Assembly: GCF_001730525.1 (NCBI RefSeq)
Contig: NZ_MDFN01000007.1
Location: 1-64,000 of the forward strand
Length of the DNA: 64,000 nt
Reading direction: 5' to 3'
DNA from: Arcticibacter eurypsychrophilus
GTDB taxonomy: Bacteria; Bacteroidota; Bacteroidia; Sphingobacteriales; Sphingobacteriaceae
This document shows, one piece after another, positions 8,924 to 17,703 of this stretch. The first letter of the stretch is position 1, and every line of letters starts with the position of its first letter. The notes under the pieces are model-generated. The model was given only the letters and a program-made list of their open reading frames with translations, searched no databases and was not told the DNA's origin. Made by a program: the position numbers and the translations under genes.

Positions 8924-9826
8924 ATGAAAATAATAGTAACAGGTTCTTTAGGGAACATCAGTAGTCCCCTTACTCAAGCATTAGTGCAACAGGGACATTC
9001 AATTACCGTAATCAGTAGTAATCCTGCAAAACAAACAGAGATTGAAGCGCTCGGGGCAACTGCAGCAATTGGCTCGCTAGAAGACGTTGCTTTTCTAACC
9101 GAAACTTTTAAAGGCGCAGATGCAGTTTATTCAATGGTTCCGCCGAATAACTACTTTGACCCTACACTGGATTTGCTAAACTATTACCGCCAGCTCGGGA
9201 AGAATTACAAACAAGCAATCTCTGAAGCAGGGGTAAAGCGCGTTGTGAATCTTAGCAGCATCGGGGCAAATCTTGAAAAAGGCAATGGGATTTTACTTGG
9301 AGCACATGATGTAGAACAAATCTTGAATGAATTACCATCAGAAATTTCAATCACGCATATCCGTCCCACATCATTCTTTTACAATTTATTTGGCTATATG
9401 GGAATGATCAAATCAATGGGTATGATCGCAGCAAACTACGGAGCTTCAGATGTGATACCATGGGTATCGCCTAAAGATATTGCCGTTGCCGTTGCAGAAG
9501 AACTCGTTTCAAATTCGTCTGAAAGGAAAGTACGTTATGTTGCCAGTGAAGAACTTACAGCAGATGAAACTGCCCGGATCCTTGGCGAAGCTATTGGGAA
9601 ACCCGATTTGAAGTGGATTGTTATTTCAGATGAAGAAACTACCAATGGATTAGTTTCAATTGGCATGAATCCAGATATTGCTGCTGGCTTAGTGGAAATG
9701 TATGCAGGACTACATAGCGGTCTTCTTGCCGAAGATTATTACAAAAATAAGCCAGCTAAAATGGGTGAGGTTAAATTGGTCGATTTTGCACAAGACTTTG
9801 CTGCCGCTTTTCAACAAATTAATTAA
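8924..9826 (+). CDS. NmrA-like NAD(P)-binding atypical short-chain reductase
   Basis: The product is 300 residues with an N-terminal Rossmann fold: the nucleotide loop is MKIIVTGSLGNISSPLTQAL, with the GxxGxxS spacing of NmrA/HSCARG proteins. The mid part VKRVVNLSSIGANLEKGNG replaces the classical YxxxK catalytic site, as in this group. Such proteins act as NAD(P)H-dependent reductases or redox sensors in the cytoplasm. The next gene, an AraC regulator, begins 7 bp after the stop, so the two are probably co-transcribed and the regulator may control this gene. The substrate is unknown. Confidence 0.87.
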   Translation: MKIIVTGSLGNISSPLTQALVQQGHSITVISSNPAKQTEIEALGATAAIGSLEDVAFLTETFKGADAVYSMVPPNNYFDPTLDLLNYYRQLGKNYKQAISEAGVKRVVNLSSIGANLEKGNGILLGAHDVEQILNELPSEISITHIRPTSFFYNLFGYMGMIKSMGMIAANYGASDVIPWVSPKDIAVAVAEELVSNSSERKVRYVASEELTADETARILGEAIGKPDLKWIVISDEETTNGLVSIGMNPDIAAGLVEMYAGLHSGLLAEDYYKNKPAKMGEVKLVDFAQDFAAAFQQIN

Positions 9827-9833
9827 AATCAAT

Positions 9834-10751
9834 ATGGCAAATACACAAACCCTGCGGTTTAAAACTATAAGCGAATTTCATATATTTCGCGGTCTGTCTA
9901 AGCCCGAGCATCCCTTAATCAGTGTGATCAACTTGGAAGACGTAAAAGAATTATCGTCTGGAGAGTTGCGTTTTGTCAAAGATTTTTATTCGATTGCACT
10001 GAAAAGGAATTTCAATATAAAAATGAAATACGGTCAACAGGAATATGACTTCAACGAAGGGATCATGTTTTTTATGTCGCCGGGACAGGTTTTGCAGCTT
10101 ACTGTCGAAACAGATACACATTTACAACAATCAGGATGGATGTTACTCGTTCATCCTGATTTTTTATGGAATACGCCTTTGGCGAAAAATATTAAACAAT
10201 ACGAATATTTTGATTATTCGGTAAATGAAGGACTTTTCCTTTCCGAAAAGGAAGAAAAGATTATTGTCGGAATCTTACAAGCAATCCAACAGGAATACCA
10301 TTCTAATATTGATAAATTCAGTCAGGATATCATCATTGCGCAACTGGAACTGGTGTTATCGTATTCAGAACGATTTTATAACCGTCAATTCCTGACACGG
10401 AAAATAACCAATCATCAAATTTTAGCTCGTCTGGAAGAAGTATTGGGCGAATATTTTAATAGTGATGATTTAGTTGTCAAAGGAATTCCCACTGTTCAGT
10501 ATATTGCTGAAACGCTAAATGTATCACCAAGCTATCTAAGCGGATTATTAAAAGTATTAACGGGTCAGAGTACGCAGCAGCACATCCATGATAAGTTGAT
10601 TGAAAAGGCAAAAGAAAAGTTATCCATCACAGCGTTATCGGTCAGTGAAATTGCTTATAAGCTCGGTTTTGAACACTCACAATCATTTAGCAAGTTTTTC
10701 AAAACAAAGACAAATTTATCACCTTTGGCATTCAGACAATCCTTTAATTAA
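9834..10751 (+). CDS. AraC-family transcriptional regulator
   Basis: The product is 305 residues from the ATG at 9834; the in-frame start at 9702 lies inside the NmrA-like gene and is rejected. An N-terminal cupin-like part (about 20-140) is followed by an AraC double HTH at about 205-303, with helices IAETLNVSPSYLSGLLK and ISEIAYKLGFEHSQSFSKFF-type sequence, ending in TNLSPLAFRQ. This type sits next to reductases of the NmrA or aldo-keto group in many Bacteroidota and usually activates them. The likely operon partner lies immediately upstream. Confidence 0.88.
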   Translation: MANTQTLRFKTISEFHIFRGLSKPEHPLISVINLEDVKELSSGELRFVKDFYSIALKRNFNIKMKYGQQEYDFNEGIMFFMSPGQVLQLTVETDTHLQQSGWMLLVHPDFLWNTPLAKNIKQYEYFDYSVNEGLFLSEKEEKIIVGILQAIQQEYHSNIDKFSQDIIIAQLELVLSYSERFYNRQFLTRKITNHQILARLEEVLGEYFNSDDLVVKGIPTVQYIAETLNVSPSYLSGLLKVLTGQSTQQHIHDKLIEKAKEKLSITALSVSEIAYKLGFEHSQSFSKFFKTKTNLSPLAFRQSFN

Positions 10752-10754
10752 CAA

Positions 10755-10850
10755 AAGTAACAGCGCTAAATCAAGCATTTATACTTGCAGCCATCGGTAT
10801 TGCACTGTTATCAATTGCAATTCTTTGACTGGCTCCATTTTCTGTTTAAA
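10755..10850 (+). pseudogene. C-terminal fragment of a major facilitator transporter
   Basis: One frame reads VTALNQAFILAAIGIALL followed by SIAIL, a TGA at 10827-10829, and then LAPFSV with a TAA. The pattern fits the last transmembrane helix and tail of an MFS drug exporter (NQAF..AA..ALL...). No other part of the transporter is present, so this is a leftover of a deletion that joined the AraC gene to the GNAT gene. The TGA sits where a Trp would be natural. Confidence 0.4.
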
Positions 10851-10892
10851 GCTGGATGATAATAATCATATGAAATCTAAACGATAATTGGA

Positions 10893-11423
10893 ATGGGAGA
10901 TATAGAAATAAAAAAAGCCACCTTAAACGATATTGAAGCTTTACAGCAAATTGGTGTTCAGACTTTTTCAGAAACCTTTTCGGTACATAATACTGCTGAC
11001 GATATGACCAACTATCTCAAAGAAAGCTTCTCCCTGAATAAGCTCAATGCTGAACTGAGCGAAGCTGCTTCACAATTCTACTTTGCAACTCTCAACGAAG
11101 AAGTCATCGGTTATTTAAAGCTCAATACCGGAAATTTACAAACAGAATTGCAAGATAATCAAGCTGTTGAAATTGAACGGATTTATGTATTGCAGACTTA
11201 TCACGCCAAGAAAATCGGACAGCTGCTTTACGATAAAGCGATGCAGATATCTCAAAATACAGATGCAGACTATGTATGGCTGGGAGTGTGGGAAAAAAAA
11301 CCGAGAGCCATCAGTTTTTACAAAAAAAACGGTTTTGTAGCGTTTGGTAAACACAATTTTAAACTAGGAGACGATGAGCAAACCGACATTATGATGAAAA
11401 GAAAATTAAAATTAGTACAATGA
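10893..11423 (+). CDS. GNAT-family N-acetyltransferase
   Basis: The product is 176 residues starting MGDIEIKKATLNDIEALQQI. The acetyl-CoA binding motif A is IERIYVLQTYHAKKIGQLLY (about 89-108, Q/RxxGxG/A type), followed by ADYVWLGVWEKKPRAISFYK and the closing NGFVAFGKHNFKLG. This subfamily resembles spermidine/polyamine and small-molecule acetyltransferases. The stop overlaps the start of the PhzF-like gene by 4 bp (ATGA), which indicates translational coupling. The substrate is not predictable. Confidence 0.9.
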   Translation: MGDIEIKKATLNDIEALQQIGVQTFSETFSVHNTADDMTNYLKESFSLNKLNAELSEAASQFYFATLNEEVIGYLKLNTGNLQTELQDNQAVEIERIYVLQTYHAKKIGQLLYDKAMQISQNTDADYVWLGVWEKKPRAISFYKKNGFVAFGKHNFKLGDDEQTDIMMKRKLKLVQ

Positions 11424-12208
11424 AGCTTAATCTATATCAAATTGATGCATTTACAGACCGGGTATTTGGCGGAAACCCAGCCTGCGTTGTGCCCTTGGAA
11501 AGGTGGTTACCGGACGATATTCTACTCCAAATCGCAAAAGAAAATGCTGTAGCAGAAACAGCATTCTTTGTAGATCAAGGTGAAAAGATACATTTACGTT
11601 GGTTTACACCTGAAATTGAAATGGATTTATGCGGACACGCCACTCTTGCAACTGCACACTGTTTAAAGAAAATCCTTGAATACAAAAGTGATGAAATTAC
11701 ATTTAAGACTTTAAGTGGAGATTTGATTGTTTCGGTTGATAACGATTCGTATACAATGAACTTTCCATCAAGAATGCCCATTGCCGATAATTTGCCTGAA
11801 GTGATTTTGAAATCTTTAAACATTAAACCTCAGGAAGTTTTAAAATCAAGGGACTATATGCTGGTTTATAACAATGAAACCGAAGTTAGGAATATCAAAA
11901 TTGACCGGATGTTCTTTGATCAAATTAATCTTGATCCAGGGGGTATGATAGTAACAGCGGTGGGGGATAACTGTGATTTTGTATCCCGTTTTTTTACACC
12001 ACAAGCCTCAATTTTAGAGGATCCAGTTACTGGTTCTGCTCATTGCTCTTTAATCCCTTTTTGGGCGAAAAGACTTAATAAAAGCGAACTAAACGCTTTA
12101 CAGGTCTCAGATCGAATTGGAACACTATATTGTGGAGACCGAGGCGACCGGGTACTCATTAGTGGTCAAGCCAAGACGTATTCAATAGGGAACATATGGA
12201 TTGAATGA
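11420..12208 (+). CDS. PhzF-family isomerase
   Basis: The product is 262 residues with the diaminopimelate-epimerase-like fold of PhzF proteins. The N-terminal signature is YQIDAFTDRVFGGNPACVVP, the catalytic Glu46 lies in AVAETAFF, and the second half has DPVTGSAHCSL, the conserved Asp-Pro-x-Thr-Gly loop. The family includes trans-2,3-dihydro-3-hydroxyanthranilate isomerase, but most members outside phenazine clusters have no known substrate, and no other phenazine genes are present here. It is translationally coupled to the GNAT gene. Confidence 0.9.
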   Translation: MKLNLYQIDAFTDRVFGGNPACVVPLERWLPDDILLQIAKENAVAETAFFVDQGEKIHLRWFTPEIEMDLCGHATLATAHCLKKILEYKSDEITFKTLSGDLIVSVDNDSYTMNFPSRMPIADNLPEVILKSLNIKPQEVLKSRDYMLVYNNETEVRNIKIDRMFFDQINLDPGGMIVTAVGDNCDFVSRFFTPQASILEDPVTGSAHCSLIPFWAKRLNKSELNALQVSDRIGTLYCGDRGDRVLISGQAKTYSIGNIWIE

Positions 12209-12303
12209 CCAAATCATGGTGTTTCTGATGGTGTGACCTGGGATATAGTGTGATTTAATTACGCTTAAAATGATAATTTTTCATTCTCAGAGCTTGAGGA
12301 GAG

Positions 12304-12558
12304 CTACAGTCCTCTTCCAGTCTTATGCTGTAATTCATCTATTCGTTTCGACGCTTCAAATTTGTTTTATGTCTCATCAAAACCTTTACCTGCTTCATCT
12401 GAAAATGTCTTAAGATACGAATGCTGCTCCCCGGTCATCGGTTCATTTCCAGTAGTCCATTCATCAGGATTTTTAACAGTGTTAGGACCTTTTAAATCCG
12501 CGTTCGAATTTTTATCATCATTCTGTTCATCGAGCGATTCATCTTCTTTATTTATCAT
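12304..12558 (-). pseudogene. DUF3072-type small protein, interrupted by an in-frame stop
   Basis: From the ATG at 12556-12558 the frame encodes 63 residues: an acidic, Asn-rich start and then the DUF3072 core DEWTTGNEPMTGEQHSYLKT. It ends at a TAA (12367-12369) directly after GKGFDET. Beyond that stop the same frame continues with NKFEASKRIDELQ, the conserved C-terminal helix of the family, to a TAG at 12304-12306. Reading the TAA as TTA (Leu) would restore a normal full-length protein of 84 residues. It is therefore a recent nonsense mutant, or possibly a sequencing error. The function of the family is unknown. Confidence 0.65.
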
Positions 12559-13342
12559 AGGTTTTCAGTATAGGTCGGTAGTAAATTTCGATGTTACACA
12601 GAGAAAATTAGGCATTGTTTTTTTGTTAATAATTTTGTTTTTGTTGTAATTAGCGTAATTACAGGTAAAAAACTTAAATAAAAATTTTGCAAGAAAAAGA
12701 TATATTAAAAGCCTCGTAACTATTCAGGTATAACAAATTTACAATCCCTGAAACTTATCAAGTTATTAACATAGGAGAGAATAAGATTTAAATTTTCAGG
12801 CTTCAATTCACAATAGGTTGATAAAAGGGCAGTTAAATGTGTATATCCAGCTAGTCTAAGACGCGTCAATAAGCATGATATTGTTGATTTTTACAAAGCG
12901 TAAAAAATAAATCATTGTCACAAAGCAATACCATAAAAGCGCTTACCGCACTTGTAGAAAAACAGGCCGTTCAAATAAAGATAGCGTATTGTGCAAAGAA
13001 GTGTCCTTTAAGGAATAACCGGTTTTTTTTGAACTGATATTTGTTTTGTGCAGGCACTAAGAAATCTAATAGCTTAAAATTATTATCCATAATAGTATTA
13101 GATGTATTACGATTAATTTCAATATTTTAATATGTTTTAAGCATGATGTCAGTTAATATAAATCTCTTTTCCTTTCGAATTGGCAACGAAAACAAGTATA
13201 AAAATACTGTGTTAACCTTATTAGCGTTTCAAAAGTAATAAAGAGTCTATTCATATCATCATCAGAAACTCATAGGTTTCTTAGAAGGTGAAAACTTTAT
13301 AAGAAAAAATAACTAGCGGTCGATATTAAGGCAAGCATAAAA
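12559..13342. other. Long AT-rich intergenic region
   Basis: This stretch of nearly 800 bases has no convincing gene. A short open stretch at about 12940-13040 (KALTALVEKQAVQIK) could be a remnant. The region presumably contains the htrA-like promoter, but I could not place one with confidence. Confidence 0.4.
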
Positions 13343-14830
13343 ATGAGGAAAATACAACTTATAATGTTTTCGGTTATCCTTTTTAGTGTACAAATTCTGG
13401 GGATTAATTGCACAAACAACACAGGTCAGGATGGGCTTACCAGTCAGGATAGTCTTAACGGAAAATCTTTAAAGGGTAAAATAGGCAGTAGTAATTCAAC
13501 AGATGAATATGTAAACTTTGTAAGCGCTTCAAAAGCGGTTACCCCAGCGGTGGTGCATATAAAAACGCTCTCCAATGTATCTTCTGCTGGCAGGGGCAAT
13601 AATTATGGATCATCAGGCAGAAGTGTCCCGGCGATGGGCTCTGCTTCTGGTGTAATTATTACTGCCGACGGATACATTGCCACTAATAATCATGTAGTGG
13701 AAAATGCATCATCAATTGAGGTGATTTTGCCGGATAAACGCAAATTTATTGCTAAATTAATAGGAAGAGACCCAAATACAGATCTGGCCCTGATCAAAGT
13801 GGATGCTACAGGATTGCCAACTGTTAAATTTGGAAATTCGGATATTGCGGAGGTTGGGGAGTGGGTAATAGCAGTTGGCTACCCTTTCTCGCTGAATACT
13901 ACGGTTACAGCTGGGATTATAAGTGCCAAAGCTAGAAGTATAGGGATTATTAATCAGCCGGAAAATAATACTAATCAAGTGCAAATCGGTAATACGGCGG
14001 TGGAGTCTTTTATTCAAACAGATGCTGCTATAAATCCGGGTAATAGTGGAGGGGCACTGGTAAATACCAGCGGTGAGTTGATTGGTATTAATTCGGCTAT
14101 TGCATCGCAAACGGGCAGTTATGAGGGCTATGCTTTTGCTATTCCTGTGAACCTGGCCAAGAAGATTTTGGATGATCTAAAGAAATATGGATCTGTGAAA
14201 CGTGGAGTATTGGGCGTGTCTTTTCCTTCTCCTGCGTTAGAAGATCAATATTTTGCGCAGCAGGGACTGAGCGGGGGATCTGTAAAGGGCGTTTATATAA
14301 CAGGCGTGTTTAGTGAAAGTGCGGCTGCATCAGCCGGTTTGAAAGAGGGAGACATTATAAGAAGCATAGATGGATTGCAATTGACCTCCTCCTCTCAGTT
14401 TTCAGAAATGATAGCCAGACATAAGCCTGGCGATGTGATCAAGTTAAGTTATATGCGTAAAGGTAAAGTTGCAACTGCCTCTGTAACTTTAAAAAGTGAA
14501 GAACCAGCAAAGAAAGCAACTACTTCTAGTGATGCACTTAAGAAAATTTATAACAGACTTGGCGCCAGCTTTGCTCCCCTAACAGCGGAAATAAAGCAAC
14601 ACTTTAACCTGAATTCGGGTGTGGTGGTAACGGATGTCACTATAGGTGGGTTTTTTGATCAGATTGGTATTCCAAAGGGCACTATTATTGCCTTTATCAA
14701 TGGAAAACCAATAGATAATCCTAAAGATATTGACTCCGCTTTACTGTCTGCTCAAAGAGGAACCATACAAATTCTTGCCATTGCACCTGATGGTTCTAAA
14801 GTGGTTTTTAATTTTTCTTTAGGAACATAA
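13343..14830 (+). CDS. HtrA/DegP-like periplasmic serine protease
   Basis: The product is 495 residues with an N-terminal signal sequence (about 1-24, followed by Cys, possibly a lipoprotein although the lipobox GINC is unusual). The trypsin-like domain has the full triad: His117 in NNHVVENA, Asp147 in NTDLALIKVD and Ser235 in NPGNSGGAL. Two PDZ domains follow (about 280-385 and 395-495), as in DegP/DegQ. The protein degrades or refolds misfolded envelope proteins in the periplasm. A strong hairpin terminator follows, so it is a monocistronic unit. Confidence 0.93.
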   Translation: MRKIQLIMFSVILFSVQILGINCTNNTGQDGLTSQDSLNGKSLKGKIGSSNSTDEYVNFVSASKAVTPAVVHIKTLSNVSSAGRGNNYGSSGRSVPAMGSASGVIITADGYIATNNHVVENASSIEVILPDKRKFIAKLIGRDPNTDLALIKVDATGLPTVKFGNSDIAEVGEWVIAVGYPFSLNTTVTAGIISAKARSIGIINQPENNTNQVQIGNTAVESFIQTDAAINPGNSGGALVNTSGELIGINSAIASQTGSYEGYAFAIPVNLAKKILDDLKKYGSVKRGVLGVSFPSPALEDQYFAQQGLSGGSVKGVYITGVFSESAAASAGLKEGDIIRSIDGLQLTSSSQFSEMIARHKPGDVIKLSYMRKGKVATASVTLKSEEPAKKATTSSDALKKIYNRLGASFAPLTAEIKQHFNLNSGVVVTDVTIGGFFDQIGIPKGTIIAFINGKPIDNPKDIDSALLSAQRGTIQILAIAPDGSKVVFNFSLGT

Positions 14831-14843
14831 AAGATTTCTGTTA

Positions 14844-14887
14844 AGCTACCCATCATGCGCTGAATGATTGGTAGCTGCAGTTTTTTT
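14844..14887 (+). terminator. Rho-independent terminator of the HtrA gene
   Basis: The stem AGCTACC (14844-14850) / GGTAGCT (14870-14876) has an inner pairing ATCAT/ATGAT and is followed by GCAG and seven T. Confidence 0.8.
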
Positions 14888-14916
14888 AGTAGAGAGCTTC
14901 GAAAAGGAGTCTTGAC

Positions 14917-16110
14917 TTATAAACTTGTTTTATTGATGCTAAAGGTCAAGGATGTAAATTTATCATTAGAGGTAGCTTCAAGCTTTCCATGATGTGCACG
15001 GGCAATTTCTGATGCTATATATAACCCTAATCCTAACTCTTCGTGCCCAGCAGTGACCTCTCCTCTTGAAAATGGTTTGAATAGGGTGTTCATTGTTTCC
15101 TCAGGAATCTTTGTGCTAGGGTTTGTAACAGTTAATTCGAAACCATTTTCATTGCTGAACGCACGAATCACAACTGGCTGATCTTTTGTGCCATGCTCAA
15201 GCGCATTTCCTAATAGATTGGAAAATAATTGCGCAATCCTTTTATGATCACATCTGATTTCTTCCTTCAGATTCATTTCTACTTCAATCACCCGATCGGG
15301 CGCGATTGTTCTTAATTCTTCAATTACCTCATTTAAGGTATTCTCTAATGTTTTGCCAGTGGTGTAATTTAAAACTATTCCGTTGCCTAACTTTCCCTGC
15401 GCTAAGTCAAGCATCGTGTTGATCAGACCCATTGTCCGTTTTGATGAGTCATGTATTATTTTAGCTAATTTCAAGGTGCGTTCATCGAGCGGAAGCCTCA
15501 GTTGTAGTTGAGCAGCGCTATTAATCGCTCCTACGGGATTCCTTAAATCGTGACCTAAAATTGCAATGAACTGCTCCATGAACTTTGCCTCTTTCTTTTC
15601 TTCTTCCAGGTTAATTTGTGTCGCTCTAATTTCTTCCATGGCATTTAAATGGAATGAAATAAGATCTGTGAACAAACTAAACATACCTTTAACCTGTGGC
15701 GTTTTTATTTTAGCCGGATTAGGGTCTACAGCAAATAATATTCCAAAAAAAGCACCGCTTTTAAGAAAGATAGGAAAGGAGATATAACTTTTAAGTCCGT
15801 AAATAAGAGAAGTTTGATGATGTTTATACTCTTCATCCTGATCAAAATTATCAACTATGACAGGATCGTGATGTTTTGAAATTTCGTTACAAATAATGGT
15901 GTCAACCTTTAATTCTCCTCCAAGTGTCAATCCAAAATCTATGTTATCCCTCACTGCGCATGCAATCCATCTTTCTTCTGTAAATCTGGCTACTGCAGCA
16001 AATCCCATTCCTGTGATCTGACAAATAACCGCCAGAATATTTAATATCGCAGGATTGTGGTTTATCTCCTCAATCTCTTCTTGAAGTTTTTTGTCAAACT
16101 TGATCATCAA
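14917..16110 (-). CDS. Sensor histidine kinase with GAF domain
   Basis: The product is 397 residues without transmembrane segments. A GAF domain spans about 20-155, followed by a coiled linker. The HisKA H-box is FIAILGHDLRNPVGA with phospho-acceptor His187. The ATPase domain carries the N-box LFSNLLGNALEHG and the G-box GLGLYIASEIARAHHG. It phosphorylates itself in response to a cytoplasmic signal bound by GAF. No response regulator gene is adjacent, so it is an orphan kinase. The start could be the first or second Met. Confidence 0.92.
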   Translation of the reverse strand: MMIKFDKKLQEEIEEINHNPAILNILAVICQITGMGFAAVARFTEERWIACAVRDNIDFGLTLGGELKVDTIICNEISKHHDPVIVDNFDQDEEYKHHQTSLIYGLKSYISFPIFLKSGAFFGILFAVDPNPAKIKTPQVKGMFSLFTDLISFHLNAMEEIRATQINLEEEKKEAKFMEQFIAILGHDLRNPVGAINSAAQLQLRLPLDERTLKLAKIIHDSSKRTMGLINTMLDLAQGKLGNGIVLNYTTGKTLENTLNEVIEELRTIAPDRVIEVEMNLKEEIRCDHKRIAQLFSNLLGNALEHGTKDQPVVIRAFSNENGFELTVTNPSTKIPEETMNTLFKPFSRGEVTAGHEELGLGLYIASEIARAHHGKLEATSNDKFTSLTFSINKTSL

Positions 16111-16283
16111 ATGGACTTATTTATTTGTTAACAGTAATCGTGAGTTAAATTACTCGTTTTTAGAATTATATCTGCTAGGATGTACAATTTGATGCCAATA
16201 TTGTTTATTTATGTGATAGGATTTAATAAAATTTTACCCATCGCTGTATCATATACATTACATACAGGAGATAGCGAATGACG

Positions 16284-16291
16284 TATATTTG
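16284..16291 (+). promoter_or_regulatory. Putative -7 element upstream of the first pectate lyase
   Basis: TATATTTG matches the Bacteroidota TAnnTTTG consensus and lies 30 bp upstream of the start codon. At the position where the pectin-locus operator would sit (16227-16261) the sequence is only a weak match, so this gene may not belong to the same regulon. Confidence 0.45.
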
Positions 16292-16321
16292 GCTGACCAT
16301 TGTTATAAATAGTATATCAAT

Positions 16322-17701
16322 ATGAACCTTATTAAGATTTTACTTCTTTCAATTTTAAGTGGTACAACAATATTAACAAATGCGCAGTTACTTGCTTTTC
16401 CGGGAGCAGAAGGATTTGGTAAATTTACGGTTGGTGGTAGGGGAGGCCAGGTGTTAACCGTATCCAATCTGAACGATAATGGCGAGGGAAGTCTTCGTAA
16501 AGCAGTCAATACAAAAGGGCTCCGAATTATCGTTTTTTCCGTATCTGGTACTATTCATCTGGAATCTTCACTGTCTATTAAAGGAGATCTCACTATTGCA
16601 GGACAGTCTGCACCTGGGGATGGAATTTGCCTGGCTGATTTTCCGGTAATTTTAGGAGGTAACAATATCATTGTGCGTTACATGCGGTTCCGAATGGGTG
16701 ATAAAAATCAACGCGGTGGAATGGTAGATGGCAATGGTGTTGATGATGCATTTGGAGGAACCAGAAGGAAAAATATTATTATTGATCATTGCAGTATGAG
16801 TTGGAGCACTGACGAGGTTTTTAGCGTTTATGCCGGCGATAGCACTACGCTTCAATGGAACCTTATCTCTGAGCCATTAAATTATGCTTACCATTTTGAA
16901 ACAGGGGATAAGGATTATGAGCATCACGGTTTTGGAGGTATTTGGGGTGGAAGGCATTTGTCTGCTCATCATAACCTTTTTGCACATTGCAACAATCGTA
17001 CACCTCGGTTTGATGGACTAAGGAATAGTCCGGTTGAAAATGTAGACCTGCGAAACAATGTGATTTACAATTGGGGAAGCAATAACGTGTATGCGGGTGA
17101 AGGAGGCAATTATAACGTGGTGAACAACTACTATAAACCAGGGCCATCTACAAGTAAAAATGCGCTGAGCAAAGTGGTTAATCCGTATAAAACAGATAAA
17201 ATTCCTTACGGTAAGTTCTACATTTCAGGAAATTTTATCGCGGGCTCCGTAGAGGTAACACAAAATAACTGGTTAGGGGTAGCGATGAAAGATGGAACTC
17301 TAAAAGATGCTGAAGCAGCAAAACTTAAAGCGCCATTTCCTACAGTATCTATTCCTCAACAATCTGCAGTGGATGCCTATAAAGTGGTACTTGAGCAGGT
17401 TGGCGCCAGTTTTAGGCGTGATACATTGGATCAGCGTGTTATCAATGATGTGAAAAATGGAACGGGCAAATTTATAGATGTCCAGGGTGCGTTTGCACAT
17501 GGAACAGCCTACAGCGCTACGGTTAAGGCCTGGCCATCGTTAAAATCCATTGTAGCTCCTGTTGACAGTGATCGGGATGGGATGTCTGATATCTGGGAAA
17601 AGTCGCATGGTTTAAATAATATGAACGATGATGCATCTGCATTTACTACCGACAAAAACTATACTAATATTGAACTATATCTGAACAGTTTATTAAAATA
17701 A
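16322..17701 (+). CDS. Secreted PL1-family pectate lyase
   Basis: The product is 459 residues with a signal peptide of about 22 residues ending in TNAQ. The mature part starts LLAFPGAEGFGKFTVGGRGG, the standard N-terminus of PL1 beta-helix lyases. It contains the IDHCSMSWSTDE (vWiDH-type) calcium-site motif and NNRTPRFDG, which carries the catalytic Arg of the RxPxxR type. The enzyme cleaves polygalacturonate by beta-elimination with Ca2+. The C-terminus has a calcium-binding TSP3-like repeat, DSDRDGMSDIWEK. The next gene starts 2 bp after the stop, so endo-lyase and oligogalacturonate processing are probably coupled. Confidence 0.92.
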   Translation: MNLIKILLLSILSGTTILTNAQLLAFPGAEGFGKFTVGGRGGQVLTVSNLNDNGEGSLRKAVNTKGLRIIVFSVSGTIHLESSLSIKGDLTIAGQSAPGDGICLADFPVILGGNNIIVRYMRFRMGDKNQRGGMVDGNGVDDAFGGTRRKNIIIDHCSMSWSTDEVFSVYAGDSTTLQWNLISEPLNYAYHFETGDKDYEHHGFGGIWGGRHLSAHHNLFAHCNNRTPRFDGLRNSPVENVDLRNNVIYNWGSNNVYAGEGGNYNVVNNYYKPGPSTSKNALSKVVNPYKTDKIPYGKFYISGNFIAGSVEVTQNNWLGVAMKDGTLKDAEAAKLKAPFPTVSIPQQSAVDAYKVVLEQVGASFRRDTLDQRVINDVKNGTGKFIDVQGAFAHGTAYSATVKAWPSLKSIVAPVDSDRDGMSDIWEKSHGLNNMNDDASAFTTDKNYTNIELYLNSLLK

Positions 17702-17703
17702 TA

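Noticed and set aside
11420-12208. Phenazine biosynthesis cluster
   Set aside because: A single PhzF-family gene without other phz genes; the family is broad and mostly of unknown substrate.
16227-16291. A seventh pectin operator before the first pectate lyase
   Set aside because: The -7 element is good, but the half-site positions match at only about 8-9 of 14 bases in the first and fewer in the second.
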